Assembly: GCA_001599975.1 (NCBI GenBank)
Contig: BCIO01000001.1
Coordinates: 1,364,001-1,428,000 of the forward strand
Length of the DNA: 64,000 nt
Reading direction: 5' to 3'
Source of the DNA: Cystobasidiopsis lactophilus
Lineage: Eukaryota > Basidiomycota > Agaricostilbomycetes > Agaricostilbales > Chionosphaeraceae
In this document: positions 12,913-24,228 of the stretch, in pieces
How positions within the stretch are numbered: the stretch's first letter is position 1
Layout of the letters: each line of letters opens with the position of its first letter
Program-made: the position numbers and the translations under genes
The notes under the pieces: model-generated
Databases searched by the model: none
Seen by the model: the letters and a program-made list of their open reading frames with translations, nothing else
What the model was told of the DNA's origin: nothing

Positions 12913-13236
12913 GCTTAGGGAGATTGTGAGGTCAACGAAGCCGCCGGAGAGGGCTGGGAGCAAAGAGGTGGCGGCTGAAGCTGGCCAAAGGCGAAGAAGC
13001 CCCCTCGCTTGAAGAGGGTGGCGAGCGGCCTGGTTGCTTTCACGCGTCATTGAGGTCAAAAAGGTCCAGATACTTAGAGACGATGTTCAAGTGATACACG
13101 AGCCCCTAAAGCCCTAAAGCCGCCCAACCCTGACCAACCCTCAGCTCCAAGCGGCCTCCGCCAATTCCACCTTCACAAGTAAGGACCATAAGGATCACTG
13201 CTGCATCATTTTCAGCTCAAGAAGACTTCAAAGAAG
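12913..13236. other. intergenic region between SWI5 and the aspartic protease
   Basis: 324 bp. The sequence 13104-13145 has short repeats of ccctaaagccctaaagcc and ccaaccctga. No gene is seen. It should hold the SWI5 promoter and the protease 3' UTR. Confidence 0.45.
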
Positions 13237-14513
13237 TCATTGAGACCACGTTGAGACCACGCACCGAGCGATAGCTCCTGGCAGAGTCCATTTGCCACTG
13301 CAAATGTTGGAGACCTTCGGCTTCTTGCCGGACCAGGGAGCCGCCTGAGCCATGGCGACGCGCAGGTTCTGAGGATCAAAGACCGTATACGTTTGACGGA
13401 GAAAGGCTGAGCCCAAGATACCCCCTTGACTGGGCGTCAAAGAAAGTGTCAGCCAGCCGCGGCCGCTTTCAGCAGCAAACTGCCTACGTGGAGTTGCCGA
13501 TGGACAAATCCATGTAGCAGGGGCCGTTCCCAGTGATCGCCAAGCTAGCCAACGGGACTTGAATGTTGATGCCGCCAGCAAATGAAAATGTCATTTTGCG
13601 GGTGTCCTTTTTCGGGTTGTAGTTGAGGGGGCAAAAGTAGGCGGGAACGTAAGGGCTATTGGCACCTGGGATCGGAGGGAGGCTGAACTGTGTCGCAATG
13701 GCAGAAGCCAGCTGGGGAGGCAGGATCATTTGGGATGTTCCGCTGTCGAGGAGAAAATGCGCCCATTGGGAGGGGAAGAGGCTGGTGTTGGCTGGCACGC
13801 CAGGTCCGGAAGCAGCGACACCGTTCAAAACCACGTGGTACCATTGGGTCGTGTCGAAGACAGGCACTTGGATCAAGGGCGCCTCTGTGTCAAGTTCAGC
13901 ACGTTAGTGACGACAAATGGCAGAAGAACGGCAACACACTGTAAAGGGTAGAATCAATACCACCAAATGTGACGTGCGACTTGTAGCTCTTGCCAGTATA
14001 GTATTGCGAGGCGGGGTCCAAATACAAGGAGAACGCCATACTGTCGGTGGCGCGGTTCGCCGGGAATGTGAGCAGGCCGCCAGGGTAGCCAGGCTCCGAA
14101 ACGAAGCCGCCCGTGGCGATGCCGGCGCCAAAAGTTCCAGATGCCCCGCGCCCGGCTGTCTTGCTCACAGCAATCTGGGTTCGCTTCAGGAGCTTGCTGT
14201 TGCCGACCACGACGGTATCCATCCACCAGTCGCCGCTGTTTTGTGCGCCACTGTCGAACACCAAGTTGAAGCTATCGTTGATGAACTTGCTGGTCGGGCT
14301 CCGGCTAGGATTGTATTGCCCGTGAGGCACCCAAGTGTCGCCTGACCCTGTGTCGAACATTGGCGAAAAGCCCTTGCTCTTGCCTGCTCCGGTCCCAATT
14401 GTGATGTCTTGTAGGCACATATACTGCCCACACGGCTCGATGGGACTGGTTACCCACGCCCCTTTCACCGTTACCACCAAGCCCATGGCCAACCAAATCC
14501 CCTGCTGCAACAT
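13237..14513 (-). CDS. secreted A1-family aspartic protease
   Basis: Pepsin-like protease, probably exported or wall-bound. The ATG at 14513 starts a signal peptide (MLQQGIWLAMGLVVTVKGAW). The first catalytic Asp is in FDTGSGDTWVP and the second in LLDSGTSQMILP, with flap-region and A1 core motifs between. Three exons are supported: 14513 to about 13950, ending TLY; about 13886 to 13497, starting KAPLIQVPVFD; and 13440 to 13237, reading TQGGILGSAFLRQTYTVFD, the conserved C-terminal A1 motif. The second intron is 58 nt and restores phase exactly. The protein is about 400 residues. There is no obvious long propeptide between the signal and the first catalytic motif, which is short for pepsins, so maturation may differ. 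No GPI tail is seen. Confidence 0.9.
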
Positions 14514-14990
14514 GTCAAACAGAAATCTTTACCTCGGGTGTGGATGGATGGGCGACCAAGAGACCGAAGCTTTTGAAGAATTTAGAGAAAGGCTTTACAT
14601 TTGGGCTTCGACACAAATAAACAAACCGCGATCGGGTGCTTATATGATACATCTGAGGCAGAGTCCAGGTTAAGCCCAACTCCCCGCTATAGCAGGTGCT
14701 TGTGGTTCGTAGAGGAAGAGCAGTAGCCACACGCCACTATTACAGCGCGCACAGAGATCCGCGAGCAAGAAGAGACGGGCGACAGACGGACGCGTTCTTC
14801 AGAGGAATTCATCTGGCAAATCCTAGTTCTCGGTCATTGGCAAAGAGTAGTGAACTTGTACGAGGCTCTATGCAAGAGTCCTAAGGCGTGTTGAAGCTCG
14901 GGGCAAATTGAGAGCTTTCAAGCAAGACGCGTGCGTCTGGTGGCCACCTTTTCGAGACTCTTGGCCAACTCTCGCATCCGTTCAGCATCC
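14514..14990. other. divergent intergenic region protease-SepH
   Basis: 477 bp between two divergent genes. Open frames here are short and carry no family signal. A plus-strand frame enters from before the SepH ATG but has no ATG before 14991. Likely a shared promoter region. Confidence 0.45.
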
Positions 14991-17900
14991 ATGGAGCATG
15001 TCAAGCAGAGCAATGAGTCATGTTGGGCAGGCAAGTCAGGTGGCCGCCACGGACCAAGAAAACAGGAGGCCTCGGCAGCCCTTCTCCCTGCACGACGACT
15101 CGATCTCTCTAGAACTGCCGTGCAAAGCCGAAATAGACTGCATGTGGCTGCAAACAGTGCAGATATGGAGACAGATCGGCTGCCAAACTACCAGGTAACG
15201 CTTCCAACTCGCTCTCGCTTGCCGCCAACTGAAGGCTTGGACGTGAAAGCTGGGCGATGTCTTGGGCAGAGGCGCCTTTGGCGTCGTCTTCAAGGCCTTG
15301 TGAGTGATGCCATATCATCAAAGGCAAGCCCAACTCTGAGATCTGCCCTGCTTTTCAGGAATTGGACGACAGGAGAGACTGTTGCTGTCAAGCAGGTCTG
15401 GCTCTAGCCGCTAATGCCGCCGTCTGGCGTCGCTCAATGTGCTGCATTTAACCAGATTGGCCTGTCCAACATCCCGCAGTCCGAATTGCCCGAGATCATG
15501 GTGCTTCTCCTTCCATTCGATTCTGCACGGACGGTCGCGCTCATCCTGCCACTCAGTCTGAGATTAACCTGCTGAAGAATCTGGATCGTTAGCAGAATAT
15601 CTTACCATCTGAGTGCTCTTCTGATTCGAACTTGTGGCAGACCCCAACATTGTGCAGTATCGAGGCTCGAGCCGCAACTCGGAAAACCTATACATCATCC
15701 TCGAGTATTGCGAAAACGGCTCTTTACACAACATCTGCAAGAGGGTGCGCTTGTCTGTCTTTTGATCACGCATTCAAGGTCAACGATTGGGCAGTTCGGC
15801 AAATTCCCTGAAGCGCTGGTCGCACAATACATCTGTCAGGTTCTGGACGGCCTGCTCTATTTGCACGACCAAGGTGTCATCCACCGCGACATAAAGGGCT
15901 CCAACATTTTGGCAACCAAAGAAGGCAGTGTCAAGTTGGCGGATTTCGGCGTTGCGACCCGAGTGGGACCGCTGAAGGATTCGGCGGTGGTCGGCTCGCC
16001 CTACTGGATGGCGCCCGAGGTCATAGACCAAAGCGGCGCTACTACCGCTTCCGATATATGGAGTGTCGGCGCCGTCGTAATCGAGCTACTCGAAGGCAGC
16101 CCGCCCTATTCCGAATTGGATCCCATGCCAGCCCTCTTCCGCATCGTCAACGATGATTGCCCGCCCCTTCCAGAGGCAGCGTCTGCCATGGCTCGCGATT
16201 TCTTATTGCAGTGCTTCCAGAAAGACTGCAACCTCCGGATTTCGGCCCGCAAACTCCTGCGCCATCCGTGGATGATGGCGGCTCGCAAGCAACTGGAGCA
16301 GACAAAGCGAGAGCAACAGCCGCGGTCGCCTCGGCTTCACAGTGCCTACGATGAGACAGTATACAAGGTGCAAGAGTGGAATAAGGCTCTCGAAGGTGAG
16401 CGCAGTCCGAGCTATCCCTACTTGTGCGGGCGAACTCAATCCTACTTGGGGCCAGCACAACATGCACCTGTCCCGCCCAGATTGACACATCGGCCAAGTG
16501 AAGAGGTTGCTCAGGTCCTCCAGCGGACCTCCAAACTGCAAGGTTCGCGGGAGCCGGCGCCTCGACCCAGCGACGCCGACAAGGAAAATGACGGCGGCGC
16601 GACAGTTCGGCTGCGCAAGGGCGCTCTAAGCGCACCAGAACAGAAGCCGATGCCACTGTCGGCCATTAATCCGCTCGCTGCTCGGATCAAGAAGCAGGCC
16701 GAGAAGGAGGCCGATGTCGAAGAGGAGCCAGAGGACAACTGGGACGGCGACTTTGAAGATGGCATTTCTGTGACCAAGATCGCGGCTCTCGAGAAGAGTG
16801 ATCGTGAAGAGGCACTAGACGAGTTGCAGAAAGGCGCTTCGAAAGCGCTTGTGGAAGACTACTCCGACCTGGTTGACGACGAGACGGCATTTGCCGGCCG
16901 CATCGCAAATCTGAGGGTATGTCCCGTATTCTGTTCCGGCTCAATTGGTTGAGAGCAAATTTGAAACAGCTTGCGAGCGCCGGTCGCATTTTGCACCCGC
17001 GTGATTTGTCTTCTGGGACGGCGGCTTCGGTCAAGAACCTCTCCCGGACTATCAGGGCGCCTGTTCCTCATACAGCTTCGACCTCGAACAGCGACAGCGT
17101 GACCATCAAGCCGAAACGGCCGGCTTCCAAATCCAAGCCCAATGGCGCTGTTGGGATCGCCAAATATGCCGAAATTGCTGAAGAGGATGACGACTTTTCT
17201 GTTCTAGTATCAAGAACGGAGGCCCTTCCTACGGCCTTTGCAGCTTCTGATCTGAAGCTTGCCGACCGGCTCTCTGGCAAGTCGTGGCTTGGTGACGACG
17301 CAGAAGAGGAAGACCCGTTTGCAGAGCTCGAGTCAGAGGAGGAAGAAGTGGCGCCGGTTACCAACCACACAGCCCTGCAGTCTGACGTCGCCAGGGACCA
17401 GATGGCGCGGCTCAATGCGCTGGTGCTCAAGCTTTTGGAGAGCATCACCAATGCCGAGTGCAGCGACTTTGAAGTCAATGATATGTGTCTGCAGCTGGTG
17501 CGTTTGCTCTATAACGTCCATGGTCCAACATCACTCAGCCGGAATTCTGCAGGTCGATTTTCTGGATGCGGAGCCGGAACTTCAGAAGCAGTTAATCAAG
17601 GAGCATGGCGTGCTCGCGCTCCTCGAAGGCCTGCAGAGCCGAACCTCAAGAGACTGCCTCGCGTCCATGTTGCGGATTCTTAACATCGCAAGTACTCGTT
17701 TTGTGCAGAGCTGAACCCTGCTCATTTTTTAAAGTTGAGATTAGGTTGTACAAGAGTCCCCGAGCAACTTGGAAAAGCTTTGCGTGAGTTCTACTGCTGT
17801 TTGAAGTGCTCATACTCTGACGAAGAGCCGCAGCTCCTGGGTGGCTGTCCTGTCGTCATGACATTTGCATCCAATCGGTGGCCAAGAGACATCCGGCTGG

Positions 17901-19658
17901 AGGCCGCTCTTTTCATCGGATCTGTTTGCCGAGCTTCTCTTTTGACTGTAAGCATTCTGTGGGCGCCATCACGGACGATGCTGATTGGTCGTCCGCAGCT
18001 TCAAATGTTCATCAGTTGCCGAGGCTTGCGCGTCTTGGTTGATATGATCGATGAGAGCTATGACGAGCACCGAGACCTAGTTTGGATGGCTGTAGACGGC
18101 ATTCTCCGGGTCTTCGAGATGCAGGTCAGTCCGCGTTCGACTCATGCGCAAAGACTGACTCGAGTTAACTGGGGTTGATCAGGGCTCCGCTCCTCGCAAT
18201 GAATTCTGCCGAGTTCTTGCACAAGAGGGCTTGCTCGCTCCGCTGGCTACTGCCCTCATCCGCAGCGCAGAAGACGCTGACGATCTGGCCGAGTCCGCCA
18301 AAGTCAAAGTTGTCCACATCCTGCTGCTCTTTGCCCAATCCGACCTCAAAGTGCGGGAAGCGCTGGCAGTCAGGCCTGTTGTCACCCGTAAGGCCCTGGC
18401 TATTTAAATGCAGGCGACCAGAACTCACGAATTGGGCCAGGCCTCGTCAAAGCCGTCAACTTGCTGGACGGTGACCTCCTGATATCCGTTCTGAAGACGT
18501 TGAAGAACATCAGCATGTCGCCCAAGTCATTAGATGTCCTCCAGCATGCCAACGCGATTGAGGTTCTGGTGCGGAGCCTGCTCGACCACTTGCATGGCCC
18601 GTGGCACACTGTGAGCCTAGACTACTCTCCCCCTCAAGAAAAGCTTCTGAGTCCTCGGTTTAGGAAATTTCCAACCCTATCGTCAATACGCTGTACAACT
18701 TGTGCCGACTCTCCAAGACCCGACAGGAAGAGGCCGCTTCCTTCGGAGCTGTTCCAGCCCTGATGGATCTAGTCCACGCAAATTCTCCCCTCAAACAGTT
18801 CGCGCTTCCAATACTGTGCGATTTTGCCGCCAGCAGCAAACTCTGCCGCAAGGTGCTATGGCAGCACAAAGGCATGCAGTTCTACCTGGGCCTGCTGGAA
18901 GATCCGTTTTGGGGCAGCAGTGGGTTGGAGTCAATCGCCACTTGGTGCGTGCTCTGTCCATTCATATCAAATCAATGCCAACGGGTTCTCGTCGAGCAGG
19001 CTGGCGGATGAGACAACTCGAGTGGAAGATGTTCTGCTGCAGGCCGACTCGGTCCAAGCTCTTCTGATGGCGTTCGATCAGGCCAAGGCCACCACTTTTG
19101 AAAATCTCCTAGATCCATTCTTGAAGGTGTGTTCATCAGCGGTAACCACGAAGGTCCTAAGGGCGCTCACAAGGCTCTCAGATTTTACGAATCTCGGCCA
19201 CCCTCTCGACAAATTTGGCCTTCCAGCCAGCTTTCAACTCACGGCTCATCGACCGCTTATCCACGCACCCGAAGCCGGTTGTGCGACTCAATCTGTTGCG
19301 CTTGATCAAGACCGTCTGCGAGTCATTGAACGCCACCTCCCGCCGCCGATATGCCAGGACACCCAACCTGAGTCCTACTATCCACAACCTTGCAAAGAAC
19401 GATCCTGCCATGCTCGTTCGCCAGCTCGCCAAGTCGCTTGCTTCGGCTCTGGCAGACCAAGCAGAGGGGCTCAAGAGCAGTAGCGGCACCTCAGAGCGAG
19501 TAAAGCGAAGCCATTCCTCGGTCGGCAATCTGGCCCGAGTGGCGCGTGGCTTGGGTGGAGATGTCCTGGCGAGAATTAGGGTGCCGGGAGAGCCGTCCTC
19601 AGGCCTGAGCCGCTCCAGCACTTCTGCCCAGTTGCGACCCAAGAAGGCTTCAAGCTGA
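14991..19658 (+). CDS. sepH: septation initiation network kinase, Cdc7/SepH family
   Basis: Ser/Thr kinase that acts at spindle pole bodies to trigger septation. ATG at 14991; first exons 14991-15194, 15250-15299, 15359-15395, 15456-15500 and 15557-15587, then longer ones. Kinase motifs appear in order after splicing: LGRGAFGVVFKA (glycine loop), TVAVKQIGL (Lys), EINLLKNLDHPNIVQYRG, IILEYCENGSL, VIHRDIKGSN (catalytic loop), DFGVAT, GSPYWMAPEV and RISARKLLRHPWM. After the kinase come a charged linker (EEEPEDNWDGDFEDG near 16720-16760) and a long alpha-helical, armadillo-like region (LISVLKTLKNISM, LYNLCRLSKTRQEE, LLRLIKTVCESL) to the stop at 19658. This layout and length (over 1,200 residues) match SepH/Cdc7 and not the DDK kinase that shares the Cdc7 name. 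Intron borders in the C-terminal half are approximate. Confidence 0.9.
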
Positions 19659-19866
19659 TACCATTTTGTCCATGCTCTTGTACTATACCCTTCACATAGA
19701 ATACCTGCCTTTCACCTGCACACGGAAACTCTGAACCAAGCGACTCCTCGTGCAAAGTTCATTTGGCACCAGTTCACGGAGTTATTCTCAGGTTGTTCCG
19801 ACTCTAATGTGCTCCTTGCACGACGATCGATAATATACAAGCTATTTTACATACCCCAAGGCCCTT

Positions 19867-20990
19867 TCAGACGCAAACGCAAACTTTGCAAACGCAGACA
19901 GTCTTCGTTTCCTCGATGTGCGCTTTGTGCACCGCCAGCCACGCAGTCGGCATGGGTAGGTCGCCGAGACTGAACAAGCCCCGGTTGTAAGCGCGCCACC
20001 GCGCCAGATTGTCGCGACAGTCTCCAGCTGGGCAGCCACAGGGAGCCCAGTACCAGCATGTGCATCTGCCGGTGGCACACTGCGCGAACCACTCGCCCAG
20101 ATTCCAAGCCTTCCCTTTGCCGCGTGGTGTCGCCTAAGTAGAGCACTTTGAGATGCGATTCGAGCTATGGGATCCGCAGAGGTGGACCCACCTCCAGGTA
20201 GCGGCACTCGGCCCCGCAATAGCATTTGATCACTCGACCAGTGTACAAAGCGTTTTGGTTGTTGGGCGCCAAGCTGGGCTTGCCGTCGGCGAACTCCCAG
20301 TATCCACACCCTTTCTTTGGGCCTTGGGCCCGCCGAATGCTACAGCAGTAAAACTGCCGGCCAAGGTTTTCGTTTTGGGTTCGAGACTGTACCCCCATTG
20401 TTAGCTGGAGAAAGAACTGAGGTTGCGGAGTAACGCACCTCGCAGACGAGTGCGGCCAATTTGCATCCGCACAGCGGAGTGCTGCTCCCGCTGTCCACTT
20501 CCTCCTCTTCAGAATAAGGGCCTTTGATGGTTGAGCCAATGCTGCCTTCACTGGATGAAGAAGCTGCTGAGCTGTCGTCGGAGGGCGAAGGCGAAGGCGC
20601 GCGGTGGCCTTGGGCGGATCCCGACGAGGTCCCGTCATGATCTGCAGCGGAAGAGGTCTGCAACTCGTTGTCTGACTCGGGCTCTTCTTTCTTGATCGTC
20701 GGCTTCTCTTCGACCTCGACTTTGACTTTGATGTCTAATAGAACATGGCATTGAGCAAGCGCATGAGCAAAAGTTTTCACTGAACAGAGCGGACCAAGCG
20801 TTTCGTCGTCCCGCACGTCGACTGGCACTTGACCCGGCGAAGTCACCAGCTCATCCCTTGCGACTTTGAATGACCTATCCGGCAGAAGGTCTTCCGCCGG
20901 ATCTCGGTCTCTCTTCATATGGCTGCTTGAGAGCAGCGAGCGAAGACCGCTTTTGAGATCAGAGCCCCCCTCTAAATGAAATGGGGTCAT
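19867..20990 (-). CDS. GRF-type zinc-finger protein
   Basis: Function unknown; GRF fingers bind single-stranded nucleic acid in several DNA repair and topoisomerase proteins. The ATG is at 20990. The N-terminal half is acidic, Ser/Pro-rich and disordered, with KxE pairs near 20690-20740 (KVEVEE, IKKEEP) of the type often SUMOylated. Splicing at about 20451 and 20393 yields CGCKLAALVCESRTQNEN then LGRQFYCCSIRRAQ and CGYWEFAD, a full GRF finger. A second module starts CYCGAECRYLE and after another intron continues GRCTCWYWAPCGCPAGDC, Cys-rich but not a clear GRF. The last residues are CVCKVCVCV, stop at 19867. Not recognised as TOP3, APE2 or another named GRF protein: no catalytic domain is present. 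A possible intron near 20765 is in frame either way. Confidence 0.75.
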
Positions 20991-21294
20991 CACAGCCCCC
21001 TTTCCGCGCTCTCCGTCGAGTCTTGAAGCTGCAAGAAGAGGCTTCAGTAGGTCGACAATGACTTTGCTACCGACAAAGCTTGCCTGTCCTGCTCTTCAGC
21101 TCAAGGCCATTGTTTGCATAGCTGTTCCTTTCCACGATGAGTGGCGAGAACCGCAAGGTGCCGACCGTCACAACCCGCTCTGGAGGGTTGCACAATGAGA
21201 GAGGAAGTTTCCCAAGTGTCGAATCTCGACACTGCGGTCTGGAAAGAGGATGGATGAGCGGGAGTAGCATAGTGAAGGCGAAGACGAACCCATG
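20991..21294. other. intergenic region between PUS3 stop and GRF gene start
   Basis: 304 bp upstream of the GRF gene and downstream of PUS3, both on the minus strand. No gene or repeat is recognised. It must hold the GRF promoter and the PUS3 3' UTR. Confidence 0.4.
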
Positions 21295-22674
21295 CTACGA
21301 TGCGATCGACAGGTTGTTCACGCCGACTGACGGCTCCTTTGCTAATCGGGCATTCTTGGCAGCAAGCCACTTGGCGTTTTGGATGCTGAAGTGCTCTGCC
21401 CGCGGGCGCTTCAAAAGGGGCACGTAAAGATGAGGTGAGGTGCGAATGTAGCGGTTGGCGCCAAGAGGGATGACAACTTGGGCAGGTTCCTGCTTTTGGC
21501 CGTTGACGGGAGGTAGCACCCGGGGAGAGGGCACCGACTGCTCCGCCTGAATGTGGTGCTGCTGGATCAGGTTTTGAATGGATGGGCCTTCAAGGAAATC
21601 CTTCATCGCCTGCTCGTTGTTGCCGTCTTTCTGCCATGCGACTGAATCCTCGTCAAATTCGCACTTCCAAAGCAGGAGTGGCAGGTCGTTGGCCAATTCG
21701 TAGTCAGGCTTCGTCGGAACGGTGTCCACATCCAGCAGCTTGGAGATGATGCTGGGTTCTTCCCGACCTGCTCCCACCAGAAAGAGGAGTGCAACAGTGC
21801 AGCGCACTTGGTGGTAAAGGAAGGCGGTTCCGTGCAAGTTGAAGACGAAATGCTCGCAAGCCGGATTGGACGGGTCGGTGGGCGCGATGCTGGCCAAGGT
21901 TACTGAACGCCGAAAGTTGGTGATCTGCTTGCTGCCATCAACCTTGCAAAAGTTGCGAAAGTCATGCTCGCCAATCAGCAGGTTGGCCGCCTCTTGCATT
22001 TTGGCGATGTCGAGTGGCGCATTCGAGCTCGACTTGAAGAAGTACTTGTACTGCCTTCCAGTGCAAGAGAAGCGAGAATCAAAGGACGGGTCGACAGGTG
22101 ACCAGGCTAGGATGCGGATGGAAGGTGGGAGGATGCGATTCAAGACGTGTGCATAGTCTTGCTCCTTTCTCGAAGCGGTTGGCTGGCAAACAAGCGGCGC
22201 TGGAAGTGGTGTACGAGAATAGAAGGTGATGTCGTCCTCTGCTGCTCTTGGAAAGTCCTGCCCTGGTCCAACTGCCCCCGTTCCAGCGAGCTCGCTTGCG
22301 TCCAACGCGCTCCGCACCCACAAACTGACCACCTGCCCGCTCGAGCTCACTCCTCTATCCGTTCTCCCACACCGCGAGAAGTCATGAGCCGAAACAGGCA
22401 GGGACGGGTCAATTAGACGAGCAGTGGCCAGAGCCTCGAGCAATTTCTGCTCGACGGTCGGCAAGGGGGTGTCCACATTCTGCAAGGCCAATCCACAGTA
22501 GTGCCAGCCTTCGTAGGAGAACAGCAAGGCGATCTTCCGCCGCGGGTGTTTGCTGAAGTCGAAAGGTTTGCCAGGCGGAGGTTTTTTCTCGACGATTGCC
22601 AGCCGGCGCTGCAGCTGAGCAATCTGGCTTCGTAGTGAAGCTGCTGTTTCCTGCATCAAGCGCAGGTTGGGCAT
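21295..22674 (-). CDS. PUS3: tRNA pseudouridine(38/39) synthase
   Basis: TruA-family enzyme (Deg1/Pus3) that converts U38 and U39 in the anticodon stem to pseudouridine. One open frame without introns, unusual here. The start chosen is the ATG at 22674 (MPNLRLMQETAASLRSQIAQ), giving a coiled-coil N-terminus and 459 residues; the frame stays open upstream to 22968 but that would run into the divergent neighbour. Motifs: KIALLFSYEGWHYCGLALQ, FSRCGRTDRGVSS with catalytic Asp, RQYKYFF, EHDFRNFCKVD (typical of Pus3), and HQVRCTVALLFLVG. The C-terminal 100 residues are a less conserved extension. The PUS3-type FCKVD signature separates it from PUS1. Confidence 0.95.
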   Translation of the reverse strand: MPNLRLMQETAASLRSQIAQLQRRLAIVEKKPPPGKPFDFSKHPRRKIALLFSYEGWHYCGLALQNVDTPLPTVEQKLLEALATARLIDPSLPVSAHDFSRCGRTDRGVSSSGQVVSLWVRSALDASELAGTGAVGPGQDFPRAAEDDITFYSRTPLPAPLVCQPTASRKEQDYAHVLNRILPPSIRILAWSPVDPSFDSRFSCTGRQYKYFFKSSSNAPLDIAKMQEAANLLIGEHDFRNFCKVDGSKQITNFRRSVTLASIAPTDPSNPACEHFVFNLHGTAFLYHQVRCTVALLFLVGAGREEPSIISKLLDVDTVPTKPDYELANDLPLLLWKCEFDEDSVAWQKDGNNEQAMKDFLEGPSIQNLIQQHHIQAEQSVPSPRVLPPVNGQKQEPAQVVIPLGANRYIRTSPHLYVPLLKRPRAEHFSIQNAKWLAAKNARLAKEPSVGVNNLSIAS

Positions 22675-22776
22675 CCAACTGGACCCAACAGTGGATGACG
22701 CAGGTGGCCGACTTGGCGACACCTGCGAGGACGCGACCCTTGCTCCGCTCCCACGATCGCAACCCATCAAAACACA

Positions 22777-24022
22777 ATGCCCGTCGAAAAGGTTTCTACC
22801 AACGCTTCTTGGGGCGGCCAAATCATCAAGTTCAAGGCCAAGTCGGAGAGCCTGGGCGGCCTCGACACTCAATTCAACGTGTTTGTCCCAGCGTCTGCGT
22901 CTGCCGCCAAGTTTCCGGTCCTGTACTACCTTGCTGGCTTGACTTGCACTGAAGATACTGGCGCACAAAAGGGAGGCTTCCTCAGGGATGCAGCGGAGCA
23001 GGGTGAGTTCTTGGAACTGTCATTCAGGCTTTGGCACTGACGAACTTTGGGGAATCGCAATAGGCATTGCTCTGGTTTTCCCGGACACTTCTCCTAGAGG
23101 AGCTGGCGTCGAGGGCGAGGACGATGGCTGGGACTTTGGCACTGGTAGGAGTTTTCGCCTCCACCTCTTACAGCCGCGCTAGCCGACACCCTCCAAACCT
23201 CCTTGCAGGAGCTGGCTTTTACCTCAACGCGAGCAACCCAAAATGGGAGAAGAACTACAACATGTGCGCTCGCTCTTCTAGGGTCTAGGGCTTGAGCCGA
23301 TTTTGGGTGGTGAACAGGGACGCCTTCGTCACTAAAGAGCTGCCCAAGCTGCTGGGCGAGACTGGCCTGCCTTTGGTTCGTGGATGTAACATTTGATCCT
23401 CTGAAGGTTGATCTAATAGTCTATGTTTTTCAAACAGGACACCATCAAGGCCTCCATCTTCGGCCACTCGATGGTGAGCTTGACTTCGCCTAAAGCCCGC
23501 GTCAATTTGAGCTGAGGCAGTTAACTCGAAAAAGGGCGGTCACGGCGCTGTGCACCTTTACCTTCTCTACCCCGAGCTGTACAAGTCGGCGTCGGCGTTC
23601 GCGCCCATTCTCAACCCCACCCAGTGCGCCTGGGGCAAAAAGGCCTTCAGCGGCCCGTCTGGCTCTGACGGCTACTTGAAGGGTGGCATTGAAGAGGGGA
23701 AACGCCGGGACTCGACTGAGTTGATCAAGGGCACCAAGGGCCGCAAGCTGGCCATCTTGGTTGACACCGTACGTTTTTCCTTCGCTCCTCTGCCCACCAC
23801 CTCTAAAGGTTTTCCTTCGTTCGCAAAAAGGGGCTGGGAGACAACTTTCACAAGGACGGCCAGCTCTTGCCGGACAACTTCATCGAGGCGGCCAAGGCAG
23901 CTGGCTATGGCTCGGAGCAGGTGCAAGTGAACAAGCGGGAAGACTACGACCACTCCTACTGGTTCATTCAGACGTTTGGGCCCGACCACATCAACTTCCA
24001 CGCCAGGCACTTGAAGGCGTGA
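22777..24022 (+). CDS. S-formylglutathione hydrolase (esterase D)
   Basis: Hydrolyses S-formylglutathione to formate and glutathione, the second step of formaldehyde detoxification. Seven or eight exons. The start MPVEKVSTNASWGG is at 22777. Ordered motifs: FPVLYYLAGLTCTED (oxyanion region), GIALVFPDTSPRG, GAGFYLNA, KWEKNYNM, then SIFGHSMGGHGA with nucleophile Ser split by an intron near 23475-23535, LYPELYKSASAFAPI, ILVDTGLGDNF with catalytic Asp region near 23760-23840, and DHSYWFIQTF with catalytic His near 23950. The stop is at 24022. About 285 residues, normal for the family. It is divergent from PUS3 with only 102 bp between ATGs. Confidence 0.94.
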
Positions 24023-24228
24023 AGTGCGTGGAGGGAGGAGGCCGTTGTTTAGAGTCACATCTTGCTATGCTTTATGAACTGTCTAGCAACCCCTGCATCA
24101 TCCGAAGAATCTTACAGCGACTTCCTAAGCTACCTTGAGCCTTGAGATCGCCACCCCGAGACCAACTGAGATCAAGGTGCTCTTCCACCGCAACAGCCAA
24201 CTTTTTGTGAGAGCACTCTTGGATCACC

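Noticed and set aside
13104-13145. ccctaaagccctaaagcc, telomere-like repeats
   Set aside because: Only two imperfect units in a gene-dense region; too short for an interstitial telomere.
22675-22968. N-terminal extension of PUS3 to 22968
   Set aside because: It would overlap the first exon of the divergent hydrolase and adds no known Pus3 sequence; the ATG at 22674 already gives a normal N-terminus.
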